Shown in pieces: positions 25,514 to 32,302 of a DNA stretch of 36,089 nucleotides (positions are counted from its first letter, which is position 1; the number at the start of each line of letters is the position of its first letter). The DNA is from a virus. The position numbers and the translations under genes were made by a program. The stretch lies in IMG/VR virus record IMGVR_UViG_3300048587_001133, positions 1 through 36,089 of that record, one strand, 5' to 3'. Under the pieces are notes generated by a model, which ran no database searches, was not told the origin of the DNA, and saw nothing but the letters and a program-made list of their open reading frames with translations.

Positions 25514-25533
25514 GGTGGGCATGGTTGCCCACC
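25514..25533 (+). promoter_or_regulatory. Perfect hairpin in the leader of the satellite operon
   Basis: GGTGGGCA and TGCCCACC pair perfectly over 8 bp around the loop TGGT. It lies 15 bp before the AGGAG site of the next gene, in the 246-bp gap between the divergent restriction genes and the capsid operon. With no T run it may be an operator or an mRNA leader element. The remaining gap shows only weak promoter-like sequence (TTGACT near 25430). Confidence 0.5.
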
Positions 25534-25559
25534 ACTGCGAATGGCTCAAGGAGACGAAC

Positions 25560-26105
25560 ATGACACGGATCGGGCTGACGTTTGACGAGTACGTGGACCT
25601 GCGGCTCAAGCCGCTGGCGGGCGCGGACCAGGCATTCGTTCGCGCCGCCGAGGCGCAGCAGGATGGGCTGTTCCCGATGAACCTGGCGACCGCCTCAAAC
25701 CATCTGCGGTCGCGGGGTTATGACTGCAGGCCGGCGATGCTCGAGGTGCTGGTCCGTGAGGGCGTGGTGACGCCCGCCAGCGCTGACGCCTGGTCGCAGG
25801 CCGATGTGGATGCTGCCGCCGACCATTTCGAGGACTGCGACATGCTCACGCCCTACTCCGCGATGTGCCAGACACTGGGGTGCCGGTACGCCGACTTCCA
25901 GCGGGCCCTGCGTGAGGCGGCCGAGCGCGAGTCCGCCAAGTACGGGCGTCGGGTGCCGGACGACGACCAGTACTTCGTCATGCACCGGGTTCCGCCGCGC
26001 GGCGTGACCGGGGCCGATGGCAAGGTGACGGTCAAGCCCTCGGTCATCACCTTTTCGCTCAGCGACGACATTCGGGAGCGACTCGAACGCGGCGAGGAGG
26101 TCTGA
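25560..26105 (+). CDS. Hypothetical satellite protein
   Basis: 181 residues from ATG 25560, chosen for AGGAG seven bases before it; the frame is open from 25395 and ATG 25521 is possible. No known family. Features: LTFDEYVDLRLKPLAGADQA, ASNHLRSRGYDCRPAMLEVL, VREGVVTPASADAWSQADVD (a MerR/plasmid-Rep-like helical look), YVGRR-like VPDDDQYFVMHRVPP and PSVITFSLSDDIRERLERG. Adjacent to the sigma-like gene (GAGGAGGTCTGAATG junction), it starts the operon that includes the capsid gene. Possibly a regulator. Confidence 0.65.
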   Translation: MTRIGLTFDEYVDLRLKPLAGADQAFVRAAEAQQDGLFPMNLATASNHLRSRGYDCRPAMLEVLVREGVVTPASADAWSQADVDAAADHFEDCDMLTPYSAMCQTLGCRYADFQRALREAAERESAKYGRRVPDDDQYFVMHRVPPRGVTGADGKVTVKPSVITFSLSDDIRERLERGEEV

Positions 26106-26684
26106 ATGGAGGACCTCACCCCGCGCGAGATCGAGTTGACCCCTGATCTGCTGGAGTACGCCAAGGCGGTGGCCTTGAAGGAGGCACCCAAGCACTGCGG
26201 GCCACGGGTCGATTACGACGACGTGATCCAGGAAGCGCATCTGGCCCTGCTGCGCAAGCCGCCGAAGTTTGACCCGTCACGCGGCGCGAACGTCAAGACG
26301 CTCATCTACACGATCGTGCAGCGAGCGGTCATCAAGTACGCCACCCGCGAAACCCATGCCCATCAGCGCTTCCGAGAGTTTCCCGACGCGTTGATGGCGT
26401 CGAAGGACGATGACGACGAGGACTCGCCGCTGCAACAGATGTCGGGCAGGCGGCAGGCGGAACTCACTCGCAGCCGCTGGAACCTGGACGACGTGCTGCA
26501 GTACATCGACAACGAAGCGAGCCGGGAAATGTGCCGGTTGGTGATCGAGTGCAAGGGGAACATCAGCGAGGCCGCGCGTCGGATGAAGTTGAGCGAGGGC
26601 GCGGTGCGGCACCGGTTGAAGTTGCTGGCACCCAAGCTGATCGCAGCCGGTTTCGACCCCTTCGAGCAAGGAGGCAAGACATGA
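26106..26684 (+). CDS. Sigma-70-like factor of the satellite
   Basis: 192 residues with GGAGG upstream. Region 2-like part (about 15-85): LEYAKAVALKEAPKHCG, VDYDDVIQEAHLALLRKPP, FDPSRGANVKTLIYTIVQRA, VIKYATRE. Acidic linker (SKDDDDEDSP). Region 4-like HTH (about 130-180): VLQYIDNEASREMCRLVIEC, ISEAARRMKLSEGAVRHRLK. This is more sigma-like than the helper protein at 4424-4942. It precedes and overlaps the capsid gene, so it may switch on satellite late genes. This is an inference. Confidence 0.75.
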   Translation: MEDLTPREIELTPDLLEYAKAVALKEAPKHCGPRVDYDDVIQEAHLALLRKPPKFDPSRGANVKTLIYTIVQRAVIKYATRETHAHQRFREFPDALMASKDDDDEDSPLQQMSGRRQAELTRSRWNLDDVLQYIDNEASREMCRLVIECKGNISEAARRMKLSEGAVRHRLKLLAPKLIAAGFDPFEQGGKT

Positions 26685-28579
26685 CCACAGCCCTCGACAA
26701 CATGCTGCTGACCGCGTCCGAGGTGGCGATCGAGGCCGGGGCCGGGGCCTCGGCCTCGGGCGATCGGCCCCGCATCAGCATCGTGGCCTACACCGGCGGC
26801 CTGATGAACGTGCCGGGCTGGGGCGCGGTGGCCATCAACCTGGCGGGCCTGGACGCCTCGGGCCAGGTGCCGCTGCTGGCCGACCATGACGCCCGCGTCA
26901 GCGGGGTCGTGGGCCACGGCCAGGCCAAGGTGATCGACGGCCGCCTGATTGTGGCCGGCGTCATGAGTGGTGCCGGCGACGCGGCGCGGCACATCGTGGA
27001 GATGACCGCGGGAGGGTTCTCGTTCCAGGCTTCGGTCGGCGTCGAGCCGGTCGAGCACGAGCAGGTGCAGTCTGGTGCCAAGGTCGAGGTCAACGGCCGC
27101 ATGCTGTCATCGCCGCGCGGCTTCGCGCTGGTGAAGGCGGGTCGGCTTCGGGAAGTGAGCATCACGCCGCTGGGTGCCGACGCCGGGACGAGCGTCGCCA
27201 TCGCGGCTTCACATCGCAACAGGGAGAGAGGCAACATGAGTACGGACGTTGTGAACATCGACGAGCAAACCATCCGGGCCGACGAGCGGCAGCGGATCAA
27301 CCAGATCGAGGGGCTGTGCAAGGCCCCGGCCCCGGGCTGGGGTTCGCTGCAGGGCCGGGTGGATGAACTGAAGGCCTCGGCTGTGGCGGGCGACCTGACC
27401 ATGCAGGACCTGTCGGCCGAGCTGCTGACCCTGCTGCGTGACTCGCGCCCCAAGGTCGGCACCTTCCACTCGGCGCAGCCGGTGGGCGGGGTGGCGACCA
27501 TCGAGGCGGCCCTGCTCAAGCGCCTGGGTCTGACGGCCCTGGGTGAGAAGATGCTGGGCCCCCTGGCGATGGAACACGGCGAGCGCATCCGCGCGACGCA
27601 TGCCGTGGACATCTGCCGGGCCGCGCTGATGCTCGACGGCGTGGATATCCCGCAGGGTCGTGAGCAGCTGGTCAAGGCGGCGCTCAGCACCACGTCGCTG
27701 CCGACTGCCTTGGGCAACCTGGCCAACAAGCTGCTGCTGGACGCCTACGACGAAGCGCCCGCTACCTGGCGTGCGTTCTGCTCGGTGCGGTCGGTGGCCG
27801 ACTTCAAGCCCAACACCGCGATCCGCCCGTCGTTCACCGGCCAGCTCGAGCCGGTGGCCCCGGGCGGCGAACTGAAGCACGGCCAGGTCGGCGAGTGGTT
27901 CGCGCAGTTCCGGGTGGACACCTTCGGCAAGGTGCTGTCGATCGACCGCCGCGACATCATCAACGACGACCTGGGCGTGTTCGACCAGAGCGCCCGGGCC
28001 TTCGGTCGCACGGCCATGCGGAAGATCAGCGACCTGGTGTACGAGGTGCTGCTGACCAACGAGGGCGGGTTCTTCGACGAGGCCAACAGCAACTACATCG
28101 AGGGTGCCGACTCGGCGCTGAACTTCGACTCCCTGGCCAAGGCCATCGAGGCGATGATGCTGCAGCGTGACGATGAGGGCAATGACCTGGACCTGCGCCC
28201 GGTCACGCTGCTGGTGCCCCCGGAGTTGCAGCCCACGGCCAAGGCGCTGCTGGAGTCGGAGTTCATCCAGCAGATCAACGAGCGGATGCCCACGGGCAAC
28301 TCGCTGCGTCGGGCGGTGAGCGTTGAGGTCGAGCCTCGGCTGAGCAACACCGTCAAGTTCAAGTCGAAGGCCAGCACCAAGCACTGGTACCTTTTCGCCA
28401 GTCCCAGCGACTCGCCGATGGTGGTGGCATTCCTCAACGGTCGGCAGCAGCCGACGGTGGAGTTCTTCGGCCTGGACCAGGACGTGAACAAGCTGGCGGT
28501 GAGCTGGCGCGTGTACCACGACTTCGGCGCGGCCCTGGTCGATCCCCGCGCTGCGGTCCATTCCAAGGGCCAGGCGTAA
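26681..28579 (+). CDS. Second prohead protease-major capsid fusion (satellite)
   Basis: 632 residues, GGAGG site, ATGA overlap with the sigma-like gene. Protease domain (about 25-180): ISIVAYTGG, PLLADHDARVSGVVGHG (likely His) and FSFQASVGVEPVEHEQ (likely Ser), then VSITPLGADAGTSVAIAA. The capsid part (about 340-632) shares GGELKHG, LSIDRRDIINDDLG, NYIEGADSALNFD, HWYLFASPSDSPMVVAFLNG and YHDFGAALVDPRAAVHSKG with the helper protein at 16488-18518 but is otherwise clearly diverged. It probably builds the satellite's own capsid. It lacks the Ala/Thr-rich linker of the helper version. Confidence 0.9.
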   Translation: MTTALDNMLLTASEVAIEAGAGASASGDRPRISIVAYTGGLMNVPGWGAVAINLAGLDASGQVPLLADHDARVSGVVGHGQAKVIDGRLIVAGVMSGAGDAARHIVEMTAGGFSFQASVGVEPVEHEQVQSGAKVEVNGRMLSSPRGFALVKAGRLREVSITPLGADAGTSVAIAASHRNRERGNMSTDVVNIDEQTIRADERQRINQIEGLCKAPAPGWGSLQGRVDELKASAVAGDLTMQDLSAELLTLLRDSRPKVGTFHSAQPVGGVATIEAALLKRLGLTALGEKMLGPLAMEHGERIRATHAVDICRAALMLDGVDIPQGREQLVKAALSTTSLPTALGNLANKLLLDAYDEAPATWRAFCSVRSVADFKPNTAIRPSFTGQLEPVAPGGELKHGQVGEWFAQFRVDTFGKVLSIDRRDIINDDLGVFDQSARAFGRTAMRKISDLVYEVLLTNEGGFFDEANSNYIEGADSALNFDSLAKAIEAMMLQRDDEGNDLDLRPVTLLVPPELQPTAKALLESEFIQQINERMPTGNSLRRAVSVEVEPRLSNTVKFKSKASTKHWYLFASPSDSPMVVAFLNGRQQPTVEFFGLDQDVNKLAVSWRVYHDFGAALVDPRAAVHSKGQA

Positions 28580-28711
28580 AGCTGAAGTGCTGTGCGGGCG
28601 GCGGGACCGGGTCAGTGTCATGGATGGCCCGGCCCGCCGTCCGCTTTGAGATTTCGAGCGGCGTCGAACGCGCGGCCTGCGCGATGGGTCCGCGCCTGCA
28701 AGGAGTGCGTC

Positions 28712-28921
28712 ATGAAGGCGACGACGGACACGGCGGTCCTGACCCATCGCGTGGGCCGGTTCGAGTTCGAGGTGGAGGCCGACACGCGGACGCCCGAGGT
28801 CGAGCAGCGTTGGGCGCGGCGCTCCGAGGCCATCGCCGCCTGGCTGCTGGCCGAGTGGCAGCGCGAGCAGGCTGCCCAGGGCCAGGTCGCCACCGCCAGC
28901 GAACTGGCCGAGAGGAACTGA
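28712..28921 (+). CDS. Small hypothetical satellite protein
   Basis: 69 residues, AAGGAG upstream of ATG 28712; the frame is open from 28592. Two parts: a beta-rich start (TDTAVLTHRVGRFEFEVEAD) and an amphipathic helix (SEAIAAWLLAEWQREQAAQG). Between the capsid and helicase genes. Function unknown. Confidence 0.6.
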   Translation: MKATTDTAVLTHRVGRFEFEVEADTRTPEVEQRWARRSEAIAAWLLAEWQREQAAQGQVATASELAERN

Positions 28922-28924
28922 CCC

Positions 28925-30718
28925 ATGGTGGCGATGAGCACGGCGGCGGCAGGGTCCGCCATCTTCGATTCGATCGAAGATGCGGGTCTGCTGCGCGAGT
29001 ACGACGACGGTGCCGACTGGCGAGCCGAGTCGCTGGCCAAGGAGCGTGCGTTCCGCCAGGGGTTTGTGGAGGAGGCCCGGCGCGTGGTGCGGGTGTGGGC
29101 GCACCCACCGGGGCCGCCACCGCCGCCTGACACCAAGCCGGTGTCGCTGCGCGAGCTGATGGCTAAGCGGCGTTTCGATCCGGACGTCGAGATCGAAGCG
29201 GCACTGAAGCTGCGCCGGCGCGTGCGTGAGCGTTACACGGTCTATGGTCGCGGCGATGCCGGGCGCAAGACCCATGTCCTGGGGTATCGCCAGGGTCACG
29301 ATGTCGCTGCCGCCCGGGTTCGTGGTCGCCATCACGCCCTGGTCTACGTGATGGAGCCGTGGTTCAACCTCGAAACCTCGGACGTGGACATTTTCGACCC
29401 GAGGTTGCTGTGCCCCTGGCTGCGTGCTGTGGAGGCCTGGGCCAGCAGGCCGATCCGACGGGGCAAGGTGATCCTGCCGCCGCCGCGCCCGCTGGAGGTG
29501 GTGCCGATGGAAGCGCTGGATGACGATTTCCTACTTCGCACGGCGAGAAGTGAGCCACCACTGGAAACGATTACCAGTGAGCCGCCGTCACTGGTGAATT
29601 GCACCAGTGAGCCCGCGTCGTCACTGAAAACCGTTATCAGTGAGCCGCCCTCACTTATGCAAAGCATGAGTGAGCCCGCGCCCTCACTTGGGAAAGTCCC
29701 AAGTGAGCCGCCTCCACGGCTGCGCCTGACCCGGGCCGACCAGATCGAGATGCGGCCGCCGCACTGGCTGCTCCGCGGCATGCTCGAGCGCGACACCCTC
29801 GCCCTGATCTTCGGCGATCCCGGCTGCGGCAAGTCGTTCCTGGCGATCGACTGGGCGTGCAGGGTGGCCACAGGGACGCCCTGGCGCGGGCAGGCGGTCA
29901 AGGCCGCACCCGTGGTCTACGTCGCGGGGGAAGGCCAACAGGGGTTCGGCAGGCGTATCCGGGCGTGGACCGAGCACCACGGCGTCAGCCTGGCGAACGT
30001 CCCGCTCTACCTGGCTCCGGCGGTGGCCATCCCGCTGCCCACCGACCTGGTGGCCCTGATCGTCGCCATCGACACCGGCGTCGCCAACGTGGGGCAGCCC
30101 GGACTGATCGTGCTCGACACCCTGGCCCGCTGTTTCGGCGGCGGCGATGAGAACAGCACCCAGGACATGAGCAAGTTCGTCATCGCCTGCGACGTGATCC
30201 GTCGGCGCTATGGCTGCACCATCCTGGTCGTGCATCACGCCGGGCATGGCGACAAGACCCGGGCCAGGGGCGCGATCGCACTCAAGGCGGCGCTCGACGC
30301 CGAGTACCGCCTGGCCAACGACGCGGGCATGCTTCTGACCGCCACGAAGATGAAGGACGCCGAGACGCCGCCGCCGCTGGCCCTGCAGTTGGTCACGGTG
30401 GACCTGCCCGGCCTGATGGACGACTACGGCAATCCGGTCACGTCGGCCGCGATCGAGGTGGTGGACGCTGACACCAGCGCCATCGAGGCGCAGGTCAAGT
30501 CGCTGCGCCCGCGCGGCAGGTGGCAGGAGGTAGGCCTGGCCATCGCCCGCAGCCTGATCAGTCGTGGTGACGATGGGCAGGTGGCAGTCGAGGCATGGCG
30601 CGAGGCGTGCCAGCGCGCGGGCATGGTCCGGCAGAACCAGCACCGTGTGCTCGACGCCCTGACCACCCATGGCGACCTCATCGTCACAGATGGGCAAATG
30701 AGCCTGCCAACACCCTGA
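28925..30718 (+). CDS. RepA-type AAA replication helicase of the satellite
   Basis: 597 residues. The C-terminal half (about 270-520) is an AAA_25/RepA-like hexameric helicase: IEMRPPHWLLRGMLERDTLA, Walker A FGDPGCGKSFLAID near 297, VVYVAGEGQQGFGRRIRAW, Walker B GLIVLDTLARC, and VVHHAGHGDKTRARGAIALK. The N-terminal 200 residues are unknown. Residues about 207-261 are an odd SEPPSL-repeat linker whose DNA forms five hairpins. The last 70 residues look like a winged helix. It should drive replication of the excised element, with the iteron-like DNA at 30720-30937 as the likely origin. It is unrelated to the helper primase-helicase. Confidence 0.88.
   Translation: MVAMSTAAAGSAIFDSIEDAGLLREYDDGADWRAESLAKERAFRQGFVEEARRVVRVWAHPPGPPPPPDTKPVSLRELMAKRRFDPDVEIEAALKLRRRVRERYTVYGRGDAGRKTHVLGYRQGHDVAAARVRGRHHALVYVMEPWFNLETSDVDIFDPRLLCPWLRAVEAWASRPIRRGKVILPPPRPLEVVPMEALDDDFLLRTARSEPPLETITSEPPSLVNCTSEPASSLKTVISEPPSLMQSMSEPAPSLGKVPSEPPPRLRLTRADQIEMRPPHWLLRGMLERDTLALIFGDPGCGKSFLAIDWACRVATGTPWRGQAVKAAPVVYVAGEGQQGFGRRIRAWTEHHGVSLANVPLYLAPAVAIPLPTDLVALIVAIDTGVANVGQPGLIVLDTLARCFGGGDENSTQDMSKFVIACDVIRRRYGCTILVVHHAGHGDKTRARGAIALKAALDAEYRLANDAGMLLTATKMKDAETPPPLALQLVTVDLPGLMDDYGNPVTSAAIEVVDADTSAIEAQVKSLRPRGRWQEVGLAIARSLISRGDDGQVAVEAWREACQRAGMVRQNQHRVLDALTTHGDLIVTDGQMSLPTP
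29559..29707. repeat. Five-hairpin array inside the helicase gene
   Basis: Five hairpins follow each other at about 30-bp steps: 29559-29579, 29588-29610, 29621-29643, 29650-29674 and 29683-29707. All share the outer CACT/AGTG stem (four of them TCACT/AGTGA), separated by GCC/GCG-rich spacers, while the inner stem bases differ but always pair (for example TCACTGGTG/CACCAGTGA versus CTCACTTGGGA/TCCCAAGTGAG). The pairing is conserved while the sequence is not, so the DNA or RNA structure is selected. In protein it encodes a repeated SEPPSL linker. Confidence 0.8.
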
Positions 30719-30719
30719 G

Positions 30720-30937
30720 CGTCACGTGCGTCACGTTCACGTTCGCCCCTATAGGGGGGCGAAACGTGACGTGACGGTGACCAGGAATCAGATGTGACGA
30801 ACGTGACGATGAAACGTGACGCATCAAGATGATGAACAGCAAGCACTTACGAAGATGGTCACATCAAGAACGTGACGCCGACGTGACAACGTGACGGAAC
30901 GAAACGTGACGAGCGTCACGTTTGGGCAAACGTGACG
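30720..30937. repeat. Iteron-like array, probable satellite origin
   Basis: The 350-bp gap 30719-31068 has no gene. It contains seven exact AACGTGACG copies (30763, 30800, 30813, 30869, 30888, 30903, 30929) and two in reverse (30729, 30914), plus further GTGAC cores. Near its left end a GC-rich dyad, TTCGCCCC-TATA-GGGG, lies among them (about 30742-30765). An array of one 9-mer directly behind a RepA-type helicase is the classic layout of an iteron origin. The last part (30940-31068) is AT-richer with no clear structure. Confidence 0.75.
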
Positions 30938-31068
30938 ATTGGACTGGTGGTTAAAACATGCGTAGGTACTTCCATGCCAAGCCTTTACGTGATGGCGTTG
31001 GAACGAGTCGCGATGGATTACAGAGTTTCTTTCCGCGTGCGCTATTTCAGCCGTAACGCGCCGAGGGC

Positions 31069-31266
31069 ATGGTGACCATGTGGACGCGCCAGTCGCTGCT
31101 GGAAATGTCGTGGCGGTGCTATGGCGACCAGGTCGGCTGCTACCGGCGCGTGTGCCGGGTCTGCGCCAGGCCATTCTTCTGCAGCCGACCCGAGGCCAGG
31201 TACTGCCGCGCTGCGTGTCGTCAGCGGGCGTATCGCCACCGGCGTCGCCGCTGCGCCTTCAAATAA
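31069..31266 (+). CDS. Zinc-finger-like small protein
   Basis: 65 residues; ATG 31078 is an alternative start. Cys pattern CRVCARPFFC, then YCRAACRQRAYRHRRRR: two Cys pairs and a basic end, as in small C2C2 proteins common in planctomycete genomes and mobile elements. Likely nucleic acid binding. It follows the iteron array and converges on the tRNA terminator. Confidence 0.65.
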   Translation: MVTMWTRQSLLEMSWRCYGDQVGCYRRVCRVCARPFFCSRPEARYCRAACRQRAYRHRRRRCAFK

Positions 31267-31292
31267 AAGAGCCTCGGCACTTGGGCCGAGGC
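31261..31292 (-). terminator. Terminator downstream of tRNA-Val
   Basis: On the minus strand GCCTCGGC pairs with GCCGAGGC around a 6-base loop and is followed by TCTTTTATTT. It lies 31 bp past the tRNA 3' end. The plus-strand reading also gives the hairpin, so it may also limit the zinc-finger gene. Confidence 0.8.
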
Positions 31293-31323
31293 TTGTATCA
31301 CTTCGCGGCGCTGGCCGCGTTTA

Positions 31324-31396
31324 ATTCGTGGCGGGACTCGAACCCGCATCTGTGCCTTCGTAAGAGGCGCGCTCTCTCCATTGAGCTACACGCATG
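31324..31396 (-). tRNA. tRNA-Val (UAC)
   Basis: The minus strand folds as a tRNA. Acceptor ATGCGTG pairs with CACGAAT (one mismatch at 3-70), D arm GCTC/GAGC, anticodon loop CTTACGA giving anticodon UAC, T arm GCGGG-TTCGAGT-CCCGC. There is a mismatch at 27-43, the discriminator base is T and CCA is not encoded. Read as Val by its anticodon, serving GUA codons, which are rare in this GC-rich DNA. The defects make it slightly unusual and charging is not assured. Confidence 0.85.
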
Positions 31397-31402
31397 ACGG
31401 CA

Positions 31403-31432
31403 GTATACGCGTTCGTCTTTCACATTTTTCAC
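31403..31432 (-). promoter_or_regulatory. Probable promoter of tRNA-Val
   Basis: On the minus strand a TATACT -10 box (31403-31408) ends 6 bases before the tRNA 5' end; the -35 region is weak (GTGAAA-like). It fits a housekeeping sigma-70 promoter transcribing only the tRNA. Confidence 0.5.
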
Positions 31433-31479
31433 GATTCCGAGGTTGCCACCAGTTTTTTCGGGATGCCTCAAGGCCAATG

Positions 31480-31506
31480 AAAAACGCCGACCTGCGGAGG
31501 TCAGCG
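31480..31506 (-). terminator. Terminator of the satellite HARE-HTH genes
   Basis: On the minus strand a CGC-GACCT/AGGTC-GCG hairpin (31485-31506) is followed by TTTTT, 26 bp past the stop of the HARE-HTH gene. Confidence 0.75.
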
Positions 31507-31532
31507 TCGTGAGGTGGAGGTGGTCGATGCGA

Positions 31533-31823
31533 TCATGCGGCGGTGAATTGGCCCCGCGCCACCTTCTTGAACCGGGCGTCGCCGCCCTTGGCCGCGATCT
31601 CCCTGATCATCGCGGCGTAGATCGTGGCGTGCGGTGTAGCGCCGCCGCTCTTCCACAGGCCCTTGGCCAGCGCGGCGTCCACGATCTGTTTGGCGTTCAT
31701 CGGTTCCTTGGAGTCGGTGAGCACCTTGGCGGCGGCGTCCAGGCCCGACATCGGCTTGGCGGCCTTCGTCTTGGGCTGCGGCTTGCTGGTCTTGGCGCTC
31801 TTGGTGGTGTTCTTCTTCGACAT
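31533..31823 (-). CDS. HARE-HTH domain protein, satellite copy
   Basis: 96 residues with AGGAGA upstream. A basic Lys/Ser-rich N-terminus ([20 protein letters not shown]) and a HARE-HTH winged helix ([55 protein letters not shown]). It matches the C-terminal domain of the protein at 10165-10677 closely but lacks that protein's first 60 residues. It is the second gene of a minus-strand pair. A DNA-binding role is inferred. Confidence 0.85.
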   Translation of the reverse strand: MSKKNTTKSAKTSKPQPKTKAAKPMSGLDAAAKVLTDSKEPMNAKQIVDAALAKGLWKSGGATPHATIYAAMIREIAAKGGDARFKKVARGQFTAA

Positions 31824-31871
31824 GACATGGTCTCCTTTGGCCGGTTTCGGGCGGGCCAGGCCCTGGTGGTG

Positions 31872-32141
31872 TCACTCCGCGAAGCGGTACAGCTCGCGGG
31901 CGTAGTCGTGGATGTCGTTGTCGGTTCCGGGCCTGCCCTCGGTGCGTTGGTGCAGCGTCTCGGCCAGGTCGATCAGCTTCGTGTCGTCGATGCGGGCGTC
32001 GATCTCCCACGTTTGCCAGGCCTGCTGACCGGGCTGCGGGTCGCGCAGCATCGAGTCGATGCGGATGGTCGCGCAGCCGGGCGTGCGTTCAATGGTGAGG
32101 CTGCCGGCGTCGCCTCGTAGTTCGATCCGTGTGGTTCGCAT
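31872..32141 (-). CDS. Conserved small protein, satellite copy
   Basis: 89 residues from the ATG at 32141 (AAGGAG upstream), though the frame is open to 32231. Relative of the protein at 10735-11016: RIELRGDAGSLTIERTPG, RIDSMLRDPQPGQQAWQTWE, DLAETLHQRTEGRPGTDNDI, ELYRFAE. It heads the HARE-HTH pair and is divergent from the recombinase, with 161 bp between them that must hold the promoters. Confidence 0.8.
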   Translation of the reverse strand: MRTTRIELRGDAGSLTIERTPGCATIRIDSMLRDPQPGQQAWQTWEIDARIDDTKLIDLAETLHQRTEGRPGTDNDIHDYARELYRFAE

Positions 32142-32302
32142 GGCGATGCTCCTTTCGTGGGACACATGGAGCCTCGTTTCGCAGCCGGAATCAAGGGAAT
32201 TCTGAGTTCCCCACAATCGCGCCGCAGCCACATGCCTTGATGTTCGGCGCGACCTGAGCGAAGGGTGGTGCGCGGCCCGCGCGGGTCGCCAAGGAGATGC
32301 AC

